Assembly: GCA_017483405.1 (NCBI GenBank)
Contig: JAFUWP010000109.1
Coordinates: forward strand, 1 to 8,404
Length of the DNA: 8,404 nt
Reading direction: 5' to 3'
From: Oscillospiraceae bacterium
Lineage (GTDB): Bacteria; Bacillota; Clostridia; Oscillospirales; Ruminococcaceae
This document shows positions 1 to 5,786 of this stretch, piece after piece; within the stretch, counting starts at the first letter, position 1, and each line of letters opens with the position of its first letter. The notes beneath the pieces were generated by a model. The model ran no database searches, had not been told where the DNA came from, and saw nothing but the letters and a program-made list of their open reading frames with translations. A program made the translations under genes and the position numbers.

Positions 1-254
1 ACTTCCATCATACCGCAGTTGAACAGCCCGACAAGCATTACTGTTACGGAAGATGATGACTGCAATACAATTGTGATGAACGTCCCCAGAAACAGACTGA
101 GCCATGTATTGGAAGTCAATTTTTTCAAAGCCTGTTCGAGCTTGCCTCCTGCCATCTTTTCCAGACCGGAGGACATGACATTCATACCATACAGGAAGAA
201 CGCCAGCCCGCCGATGACCATAATCACCGCTAGTACAACATCTTTCACACTCAT
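1..254 (-). CDS. Na+/phosphate cotransporter family protein, N-terminal part (cut by window edge)
   Basis: This is the first 84 codons of a minus-strand gene that continues beyond base 1. I translated it by hand from the ATG at 254-252. It begins MSVKDVVLAVIMVIGGLAFF and contains a membrane helix at about residues 6-25 with the family-typical FLYGMNVMSSGLEKMAGGKL stretch, then a second hydrophobic segment with LQSSSS followed by VTVMLVGL. The QSSSS box after a helix is the hallmark of the Na/Pi-cotransporter family (NptA/YjbB-like, PF02690), integral membrane proteins that import or export phosphate with sodium and often carry a C-terminal PhoU-like domain. That part is outside the window, so the exact subgroup is open. 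A ribosome site (AAAGGCGG) lies 8 bases before the ATG. The gene has its own promoter and is separated from the typA operon by a terminator. Confidence 0.85.
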   Translation of the reverse strand, partial: MSVKDVVLAVIMVIGGLAFFLYGMNVMSSGLEKMAGGKLEQALKKLTSNTWLSLFLGTFITIVLQSSSSVTVMLVGLFNCGMME

Positions 255-361
255 ACTAACAACCGCCTTTCAAGTGGTTTCTCATTATCCTTATCATAAG
301 CAAGAAAGCTTAAAATAAGCTTGATTTTTCTGAATTTTCACATGTTTTTCAGACCATTTTC

Positions 362-370
362 ATCATAGCA
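362..370 (-). promoter_or_regulatory. Probable extended -10 promoter of the Na/Pi transporter gene
   Basis: Read on the minus strand this is TGC-TATGAT, an extended -10 element. The -35 position (17 bases upstream, 385-390) reads TAGTGC and is poor, which fits reliance on the extended -10. Transcription would start near 355 and give a leader of about 100 bases. The leader contains a small AT-rich inverted repeat (AAGCTTA / TAAGCTT, 306-322, 3-base loop) of unknown meaning. Confidence 0.5.
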
Positions 371-434
371 GAGAAATATAAAATGCACTAGTATGATTCT
401 GTTAAATCTATGTAAAATCCTGCCCAATTTTTAT

Positions 435-472
435 AAAAAAATACTCCCGAATCATTTCGGGAGTATTTTTTT
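435..472 (-). terminator. Rho-independent terminator of the typA operon
   Basis: An 11-bp perfect stem (441-451 ATACTCCCGAA with 456-466 TTCGGGAGTAT) closes a 4-base loop. On the minus strand it is followed by a run of U from the A tract at 435-441. It begins 15 bases after the stop codon of the zinc-ribbon gene and so ends the typA-lipoprotein-zinc-ribbon transcript. A T tract at 466-472 makes it symmetrical, so it could also work on the plus strand, but no plus-strand gene precedes it. Confidence 0.9.
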
Positions 473-481
473 ATTCATATT

Positions 482-751
482 TCAATACAGAACGTGCGTT
501 CTGTATGCTTCTGAGCCGCAATCGGGACAGTATTTTGTTCGGTTAATTCCAAATTCATGGGATTCCCAGCGTTTTCCGCATTTTTTGCAGGTGAGAATAT
601 AAATATCCGGCGGAGGACCATAAACTTCTGCTCCGAAATCCAGTTCAGGATAGAAAGGCATTTCTTGCGTTTTTGTTCCGCAGTAAACACAATACTGCTC
701 TCCTTGCGTGAAGTGTTTTCCGCAGTTGAGACATTTTGTTGCTTTTTTCAT
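482..751 (-). CDS. Small double-zinc-ribbon protein of unknown function
   Basis: An 89-residue soluble protein with eight cysteines arranged as two four-cysteine zinc ribbons: C7-C10 with C21-C24 (CLNC, CVYC) and C55-C58 with C75-C78 (CKKC, CPDC). The two ribbons are joined by an acidic, aromatic and proline-rich linker (residues 29-54) containing YGPPPD. There is no signal peptide or membrane segment, so it is expected in the cytoplasm, unlike its exported upstream neighbour. Zinc ribbons of this type bind nucleic acid or protein; nothing here says which. The start ATG (751-749) shares one base with the stop of the LRR lipoprotein gene (TGATG). Its ribosome site AGAGGA lies in the lipoprotein gene's last codons, so it is the last cistron of the typA operon, with a terminator 15 bases beyond its stop. 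Gene reality is supported by coupling, cysteine spacing and the terminator. Function is unknown. Confidence 0.8.
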   Translation of the reverse strand: MKKATKCLNCGKHFTQGEQYCVYCGTKTQEMPFYPELDFGAEVYGPPPDIYILTCKKCGKRWESHEFGINRTKYCPDCGSEAYRTHVLY

Positions 752-1485
752 CAGGAAATTTCCTCTGTCGGGAAACCGTTCTTTTCAGCCCATGTCAGAA
801 TGGCCGAACCTGCCGGCGCATGAATCGTACACTGATTTTCGGCATCTTCCAAACCCCAGCTGTTGTATTCCAGATTCGGATTTAAAATATATAAATCCTC
901 AACAGAACAGCCGGTCAGCATTTCTTCCTGCGTATCGGTGACACTCGCCGGAATCGTCAGTTCCGTCAGCGAAACGCAGTTCGAGAACGCGCCGCGCCCG
1001 ATAAAGGTGACATTCTCCGGAATGTTTACCGAAGTCAAACTTTCACAGTCCGCAAAGGCCTGCTCACTGATGGTCGTGACAGTCTCCGGCAGGGTGATGC
1101 TCGTCACATCCCATGCGGCTTCAAACGCATAGTGCCCGATTTCTGTCACCGGATAGCTCCCGATATGCGATGTCACAATAATTTCCGTATCCGAACCGCT
1201 GAAATCCGTGATAACTGCTCCGGCTTCAAAAATTTCATAGCTCAGTACATCCAGAGATGTTGCCCCTGCATCAATATCTACAGAATCCGGAATGATGGTT
1301 TCTTCCGGTGTTTCCGTTGTCGGGAAAATATAGATAGTATTGCTGTCAGGGTCATAAGATGCATTTTCAGGGAGTTCCGTTGTTTCCGGAACGGCTTCGG
1401 CATCTTCTTCCTGCGGAATCGACTGGACAGTGCATCCGCTAAACAGCATCAGCATCAATGCACATAATACAGTTAATTTTTTCAT
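751..1485 (-). CDS. BspA-type leucine-rich-repeat (LRR_5) lipoprotein
   Basis: A 244-residue exported protein. Residues 1-17 form a lipoprotein signal peptide with a lipobox-like FSGC ending at Cys18, so the mature protein should be anchored by lipid to the outer face of the membrane. Residues 19-70 are an acidic, Pro/Thr/Glu-rich spacer. Residues 75-200 contain about three or four LRR_5 (BspA / Treponema-type) repeats, for example AFADCESLTSVNIPENVTFI and AFSNCVSLTELTIPASVTD. The C-terminal cap (APAGSAILTWAEKNGF) is the form that commonly closes BspA repeat arrays. Such domains are generally taken as protein- or surface-binding modules; the ligand cannot be inferred. Its ATG overlaps the typA stop by four bases (ATGA), with ribosome site AGAGG nine bases upstream inside typA, so translation is probably coupled to typA. 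It is the only one of the four LRR proteins here anchored by lipid. Confidence 0.88.
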   Translation of the reverse strand: MKKLTVLCALMLMLFSGCTVQSIPQEEDAEAVPETTELPENASYDPDSNTIYIFPTTETPEETIIPDSVDIDAGATSLDVLSYEIFEAGAVITDFSGSDTEIIVTSHIGSYPVTEIGHYAFEAAWDVTSITLPETVTTISEQAFADCESLTSVNIPENVTFIGRGAFSNCVSLTELTIPASVTDTQEEMLTGCSVEDLYILNPNLEYNSWGLEDAENQCTIHAPAGSAILTWAEKNGFPTEEIS

Positions 1486-3302
1486 GCTTTTTTACCTCTC
1501 TGCTTTGCTCTGAGAGCGTTATCAAGAATTCTCTTGCGGATTCTCAGGCTCTTGGGGGTTACTTCGAGGAGTTCATCATCTGCGAGGAATTCAAGACAGT
1601 CTTCCAGACTCATGATTCTCGGCGGCACAAGGCGGAGGGCATCATCACTGCCGCTTGCACGGGTATTGGTCAGATGCTTTCTCTTGCAGACGTTGACAAC
1701 TAAATCTTCCGCCTTCGGAGACATGCCGACAACCATGCCTTCATAAACCGGAACACCTGCGCCGATAAAGAGTGTTCCTCTTTCCTGTGCGTTATACAGT
1801 CCGTAAGTGACCGCTTCACCGGATTCATGACAAATCAGAGAGCCGACACTTCTTCTCGGAATATCGCCCTTGAACGGCACATAAGAATCAAATACACTGC
1901 TCATGATGCCTTCGCCTCGGGTATTCGTCAGGAATTCGCTCTTGTAGCCGAACAGGCCTCTTGACGGAATCAGGAATTCCAGACGGGTTCTTGTACCCTG
2001 CGGCTGCATGGTCTGGAGTTCGCCTTTTCTTGTACCCATTTTTTCCATAACCGTGCCGACACATTCTTCCGGAACATCAATGACAAGTCTTTCCTGCGGT
2101 TCGCAGAGCTTGCCGTTGATGGTTTTATATAATACTCTGGGAGTCGAAACGGAAAGTTCATAACCTTCACGGCGCATATTCTCAACTAAAATAGAAAGAT
2201 GCATTTCGCCGCGTCCTGCTACGCTGAAAGAATCTGTATTATCAGTTTCGGTGACTCTCAGAGAAACATCTCTGAGCAGTTCTTTAAATAATCTTTCACG
2301 GAGCTGTCGGGATGTGACAAATTTACCCTCTCTGCCAGCAAACGGACTGTCATTGACGGAGAATGTCATTTCGACAGTCGGTTCACTGATGTGCGTGAAC
2401 GGCAGAGCCTCCGGACGTTCCGGCGCACAGATGGTATCACCAATCGTAATATCTGCGATACCGCTCATGATAACAATATCACCAACCGTAGCCGTTTCGG
2501 TATTGGCCTGCGCTAATCCCTGCATCTGCGCCAGAGATACGACTTTCGCCTGATTCTTCTTTTCCGGAATGTTATCATTTACGACAACAATCGGCTGATT
2601 GACTTTGACAGTACCTCTCTGAATTCTGCCGACCGCGATTCTGCCGACATATTCGTTATAATCAATCGAAGATACCAGCATCTGGAAGGGTTCTTCCGGT
2701 TCGCCTTCCGGAGCGGGGATATAATTCAGAATCGTCTCGAACAGAGGAGTCAGGTCTTTGCCTTCGACATCCTTATCGAGGGAGGCTGTTCCGCTTCTGC
2801 CGGAACAGTACAGAATCGGGCTTTCGAGCTGTTTATCATCAGCATCAAGGTCTAACAGCAGAAGCTGTACTTCATCAGCGATTTCATCAAGACGGGCATC
2901 GGGACGGTCGATTTTATTCACCACGATGATGATTTTATGTCCCATTTCCAGAGCCCTCGATAATACAAATCTGGTTTGCGGCATAGGGCCTTCTGCGGCA
3001 TCTACCAGCAGAACAACACCATCAGCCATAGAGAGCACACGTTCTACTTCGCCGCCGAAATCGGCATGTCCAGGGGTATCGATAATATTAATCTTAACCC
3101 CGTTATACTGAACGGCAGTATTCTTCGCTAAGATGGTGATACCTCTTTCGCGTTCGATGTCGTTGGAGTCCATGACACGTTCAGCAACTGCCTGATTTTC
3201 ACGGAACACACCGCCCTGCTTGAGCATTTCATCCACCAGCGTTGTCTTGCCGTGGTCAACGTGGGCGATAATCGCAACATTTCTCAAATCTTCTCTAATC
3301 AT
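1482..3302 (-). CDS. typA: Ribosome-associated translational GTPase TypA/BipA
   Basis: A 606-residue elongation-factor-like GTPase, the usual size of TypA/BipA, which binds the 70S ribosome and helps ribosome assembly and growth under stress such as low temperature. The GTPase domain has G1 AHVDHGKT (13-20), the switch I motif RERGITI (51-57), G3 DTPGH (75-79) and G4 NKID (129-132). The G5 region reads CSGRSG (166-171), where many homologues have SA-L or SA-K. EF-G-like domains II, III and V follow, then the TypA-specific C-terminal domain with RGLFGYKSEFL and TRGEGIM. I chose the ATG at 3302-3300 (MIREDLRNVAI), not an upstream in-frame ATG at 3392, because it has a good AAGAGG site nine bases upstream, matches the family N terminus, and the upstream ATG lies before the promoter's transcription start. 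It heads an operon with an LRR lipoprotein and a zinc-ribbon gene. Confidence 0.97.
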   Translation of the reverse strand: MIREDLRNVAIIAHVDHGKTTLVDEMLKQGGVFRENQAVAERVMDSNDIERERGITILAKNTAVQYNGVKINIIDTPGHADFGGEVERVLSMADGVVLLVDAAEGPMPQTRFVLSRALEMGHKIIIVVNKIDRPDARLDEIADEVQLLLLDLDADDKQLESPILYCSGRSGTASLDKDVEGKDLTPLFETILNYIPAPEGEPEEPFQMLVSSIDYNEYVGRIAVGRIQRGTVKVNQPIVVVNDNIPEKKNQAKVVSLAQMQGLAQANTETATVGDIVIMSGIADITIGDTICAPERPEALPFTHISEPTVEMTFSVNDSPFAGREGKFVTSRQLRERLFKELLRDVSLRVTETDNTDSFSVAGRGEMHLSILVENMRREGYELSVSTPRVLYKTINGKLCEPQERLVIDVPEECVGTVMEKMGTRKGELQTMQPQGTRTRLEFLIPSRGLFGYKSEFLTNTRGEGIMSSVFDSYVPFKGDIPRRSVGSLICHESGEAVTYGLYNAQERGTLFIGAGVPVYEGMVVGMSPKAEDLVVNVCKRKHLTNTRASGSDDALRLVPPRIMSLEDCLEFLADDELLEVTPKSLRIRKRILDNALRAKQRGKKA

Positions 3303-3341
3303 AAATTCACGCCTCTTATTATAATATTTTTTAACTTTTAC

Positions 3342-3370
3342 AGTATAGCATAAAATCAAAAAAATTGCAA
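3342..3370 (-). promoter_or_regulatory. Sigma-A promoter of the typA operon
   Basis: On the minus strand: -35 TTGCAA (3370-3365), a 17-base T-rich spacer, and -10 TATACT (3347-3342) preceded by TGC, an extended -10. Transcription should start near 3335, leaving a leader of about 33 bases that holds the AAGAGG ribosome site at 3317-3312. A TATAAT at 3323-3318 lies too close to the start codon to serve. Confidence 0.85.
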
Positions 3371-3426
3371 GTTCTTCACGAAAAAATGACATTCTGACGA
3401 AGTATCAGGCTTTTTGCGATAAAATT

Positions 3427-3441
3427 TTGTGAGAATCACAA
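3427..3441. repeat. Small perfect inverted repeat, candidate operator
   Basis: TTGTGA-GAA-TCACAA is a perfect 6-bp inverted repeat with a 3-base centre in the divergent region between the typA promoter and the Xre-type gene. It lies about 57 bases upstream of the typA -35 and about 110 bases upstream of the regulator's -10. Symmetry of this size suits a dimeric DNA-binding protein, and the adjacent Xre-type protein is an obvious candidate, but a match this short can arise by chance in about 200 bases. The rest of 3371-3540 is AT-rich with no other clear feature. Confidence 0.3.
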
Positions 3442-3550
3442 CAGTATGTTTTTATTTATTGACAACAAAAAGATTTTGATAAATATATTTCGTTAATTTT
3501 AATATTTTTTAGTCACATCTAATTATTTTTCTAAAAAAATCTTTTTTATA

Positions 3551-3559
3551 TGTTATGAT
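3551..3559 (+). promoter_or_regulatory. Extended -10 promoter of the Xre-type gene
   Basis: TGT-TATGAT is an extended -10 element. No good -35 is seen 17 bases upstream (CTAAAA at 3531-3536). Transcription would start near 3566, giving a leader of about 29 bases with ribosome site AAGGG (3583-3587), seven bases before the ATG. The surrounding 27 bases (3542-3568) match the glmS promoter (3867-3893) at 24 positions. Confidence 0.6.
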
Positions 3560-3594
3560 AGAAAATATAACGTATCTGAAAGAAGGGATTATCT

Positions 3595-3816
3595 ATGAAA
3601 TTTGAACGTCTCCGCACTCTGCGGAAAGAATATCATCTTACACAGAAACAAGTGGCTGAATATCTCGGCTGTTCACAGCAAACATACAGCAGACTGGAAA
3701 ACAGAAATATTGTGCTCCCAGCGCGGATTTTAATCGCACTGGCAGAATTTTATCACACAAATGCAGATTACATTGTCGGTCTGACGGACATCCGCCGGCC
3801 GTATTCGGATTTATGA
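3595..3816 (+). CDS. Small Xre/Cro-type helix-turn-helix regulator
   Basis: A 73-residue protein made almost entirely of one HTH_3 (Xre/Cro) domain. Helix 1 lies at about residues 4-12. The helix-turn-helix runs LTQKQVAEYLG (residues 15-25) then recognition helix SQQTYSRLENR (27-37). It is closed by IALAEFYHTNADYIVGLTD, the typical end of small Bacillota Xre proteins. There is no sensor or peptidase domain, so any signal would have to come through another protein or simple autoregulation. It is a cytoplasmic DNA-binding protein, probably a dimer. It sits alone between the divergent typA and glmS units, with 126 bases to glmS and no terminator between, so some read-through into glmS is possible. 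Target genes are not known. The near-identical promoter cores of this gene and glmS, and the inverted repeat at 3427-3441, are the places to look. Confidence 0.9.
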   Translation: MKFERLRTLRKEYHLTQKQVAEYLGCSQQTYSRLENRNIVLPARILIALAEFYHTNADYIVGLTDIRRPYSDL

Positions 3817-3855
3817 TATGCAGGTGTAAAATTTCTGAAAATCCCCTGAAACCTG

Positions 3856-3884
3856 TTGCATTTTTGTTTTTTATATGCTATAAT
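3856..3884 (+). promoter_or_regulatory. Sigma-A promoter of glmS and the downstream LRR genes
   Basis: -35 TTGCAT (3856-3861), a 17-base spacer and a perfect -10 TATAAT (3879-3884) with an extended TGC at 3876-3878: a near-consensus strong promoter. The start point would be near 3891, leaving about 52 bases before the glmS ATG. That is too short for a glmS ribozyme, and no other structured leader is evident. Confidence 0.87.
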
Positions 3885-3942
3885 ATAAAATATCTGAAAA
3901 ATTCAAACCACGATATGTTTCAAGAGAGGAGATTTTTTATTT

Positions 3943-5772
3943 ATGTGTGGAATCGTTGGCTATGTCGGTCAGCGCGATGCTGCTGATGTTTTGATGGACG
4001 GTCTGTCCAGACTGGAGTACAGAGGTTATGATTCGGCAGGTATCGCCGTTTTTGAAAATGAAATCATCAAAGTTGCAAAATCCAAAGGCAGATTAGCCGA
4101 TTTACAGGCCAAAATGCAGAAAGAAGGAAAGCCCTCCGGTCATGCCGGCATCGGTCATACCCGATGGGCGACTCACGGAGAACCCTCCGACCGGAATTCC
4201 CATCCTCACGGCGGCGGAAATGTTACCCTCGTGCATAACGGTATCATCGAGAATTATAAAAAACTGAAAGAATTTTTATTATCTCAGGGCAGAAAATTCG
4301 AGAGCGATACCGATACCGAAGTTATCGCCCAGCTTCTGGATTATTACTATGAGAAAAATCATGGAAATCCTGTTGAAGCTATCGTCAAGACCCTGAAAGA
4401 AGTAGAAGGTTCTTATGCACTCGGTATCGTGTTCGCGGATTTCCCTGACAGAGTATTCGCCATGAGAAAAGAAAGTCCGCTGATTGTCGGCATCGGCGAA
4501 GGGGAAAGCTTTATCGCATCCGATGTGACTGCTATCCTGCAATATACAAAGAATTACTATCTGCTCGAACCTGATGAAATTGCCGTTCTCAGCAGACAGG
4601 GCGCGAAGGTTTATGACCTGCATTATCAGAAAATCGAAAAGGAACTCAAAACGGCTGACTGGGATGTGAGCGCGGCTGAAAAAGGCGGCTATGAACATTA
4701 TATGCTCAAAGAAATTCACGAACAGCCGGAATCTATCAAGAAGACCATCACTCCCAGAATCGAAGACGGTCTGCCGAATCTCGAAGAATGCGGCATCACT
4801 CCTGAAAGGCTGATGGAATTCAATAAAATTCACATTGTCGCCTGCGGTACTGCCATGCACGCCGGAATGGTCGGCAAATATGTGATTGAAAAACTCGCCA
4901 AAATTTCCGTGAATGTCGATATTGCTTCGGAATTCCGTTACAGAGAACCGCTTGTCGGTAAGGGCGATTTGGTGATTATCATCTCCCAGTCCGGCGAAAC
5001 GGCGGATAGTCTGGCCGCTCTGAGACTTGCCAAAGACCTCGGCGCGAAAACGCTCGCTATCGTCAATGCAAAGGGCAGTTCCATCGCGAGAGAGGCGGAT
5101 ATGCTCATCTATACCCATGCAGGCCCTGAAATCGCGGTTGCTTCGACAAAGGCCTATATGGTACAGATTGCGGTGATGTATCTGTTCGCCTTCGAGCTGG
5201 CACTTGCCAATCAGAAAATTGATGAAACGGAATGCCGCCGCCTGACTGCTCTCTTACAGGGAACTCCTGATAAAATTACCGAAATTCTGGAGCATAAGGA
5301 AATGACTCAGTTAATCGCATCGGAACTCATCACCGCTGACAGCCTGTTATATATCGGCCGCGGTCTGGATTATGCGCTGAGTATGGAAGGTTCTCTGAAA
5401 CTGAAAGAAATTTCTTATATCCACTCTGAATCTTATGCCGCCGGTGAACTCAAACACGGCACTATCTCCCTGATTACCGAAAATATGCCTGTCATCGCGG
5501 TAGCGACTCAGCAGAATCTGTTTGACAAGACTATCAGCAATATCAAGGAAGTCAAGGCAAGAGGTGCGCGCGTTGTTCTGGTCAGCCGTGAAAGCTATCA
5601 GCCGGAAAAGGATGTCGCAGATTTCAAGTTCGGCCTGCCTGCATACGAAGATTTGCTTATGCCGATGCTCGCAGTTGTACCGCTTCAGTTAATTGCTTAT
5701 TATACCGCCGTGCTCAAGGGTACGGATGTCGATAAGCCCAGAAATCTTGCAAAATCCGTTACTGTAGAATAA
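3943..5772 (+). CDS. glmS: Glutamine-fructose-6-phosphate aminotransferase (isomerizing), GlmS
   Basis: A 609-residue enzyme that makes glucosamine-6-phosphate from fructose-6-phosphate and glutamine, the first committed step to UDP-GlcNAc and peptidoglycan. Residues 1-240 are the class II glutaminase domain: Cys2 becomes the N-terminal nucleophile after Met removal, with YRGYDSAGIA (26-35), HTRWATHG (72-79) and HNG (98-100). Two SIS sugar-phosphate isomerase domains follow (about 290-430 and 460-595). They carry the phosphate-binding SQSGET (348-353), the catalytic His in KHGTISL (H505), and the terminal PRNLAKSVTVE with Lys604, which forms the Schiff base with fructose-6-phosphate. Length and residue spacing match E. 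coli GlmS, and no key residue is missing. Ribosome site AGGAG at 3927-3931 is 11 bases before the ATG. Its stop codon overlaps the ribosome site of the next gene (TAAGGA), so it leads a unit with three LRR genes. The usual Bacillota glmS ribozyme is absent. Confidence 0.98.
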   Translation: MCGIVGYVGQRDAADVLMDGLSRLEYRGYDSAGIAVFENEIIKVAKSKGRLADLQAKMQKEGKPSGHAGIGHTRWATHGEPSDRNSHPHGGGNVTLVHNGIIENYKKLKEFLLSQGRKFESDTDTEVIAQLLDYYYEKNHGNPVEAIVKTLKEVEGSYALGIVFADFPDRVFAMRKESPLIVGIGEGESFIASDVTAILQYTKNYYLLEPDEIAVLSRQGAKVYDLHYQKIEKELKTADWDVSAAEKGGYEHYMLKEIHEQPESIKKTITPRIEDGLPNLEECGITPERLMEFNKIHIVACGTAMHAGMVGKYVIEKLAKISVNVDIASEFRYREPLVGKGDLVIIISQSGETADSLAALRLAKDLGAKTLAIVNAKGSSIAREADMLIYTHAGPEIAVASTKAYMVQIAVMYLFAFELALANQKIDETECRRLTALLQGTPDKITEILEHKEMTQLIASELITADSLLYIGRGLDYALSMEGSLKLKEISYIHSESYAAGELKHGTISLITENMPVIAVATQQNLFDKTISNIKEVKARGARVVLVSRESYQPEKDVADFKFGLPAYEDLLMPMLAVVPLQLIAYYTAVLKGTDVDKPRNLAKSVTVE

Positions 5773-5786
5773 GGACGCGAATTTTT

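Noticed and set aside
19..318. Plus-strand open frame of 99 codons at the left edge
   Set aside because: It is antisense to the Na/Pi transporter start, whose QSSSS motif and hydrophobic helix are clear. It has no recognisable product.
753..764. 12-base palindrome AGGAAATTTCCT over the ribosome site of the zinc-ribbon gene, as an RNA switch
   Set aside because: As RNA it gives only a 4-bp stem with a 4-base loop, too weak to hide the ribosome site.
1430..1463. Inverted repeat GTGCAT / ATGCAC in the signal-peptide codons of the LRR lipoprotein gene
   Set aside because: It is only 6 bp with a 22-base loop, which is likely chance. I did not count it with the hairpins in the tandem LRR genes.
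3303..3392. N-terminal extension of typA by 30 codons from an upstream ATG
   Set aside because: It would begin before the promoter's predicted transcription start, has no ribosome site and is unlike any TypA N terminus. The ATG at 3302 has both a ribosome site and the conserved MIREDLRN start.
3459..3489. TTGACA (3459-3464) with TATATT (3484-3489) as a second promoter for the regulator gene
   Set aside because: The spacer is 19 bases and the -10 is weak in an AT-rich stretch. The extended -10 at 3551-3559 is better placed.
4279..5118. Long open frame (279 codons) on the minus strand inside glmS
   Set aside because: It lies wholly inside a certain, fully conserved glmS gene on the other strand. 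Its translation is rich in Phe, His, Asp and Arg without a family motif, as expected for an antisense shadow.
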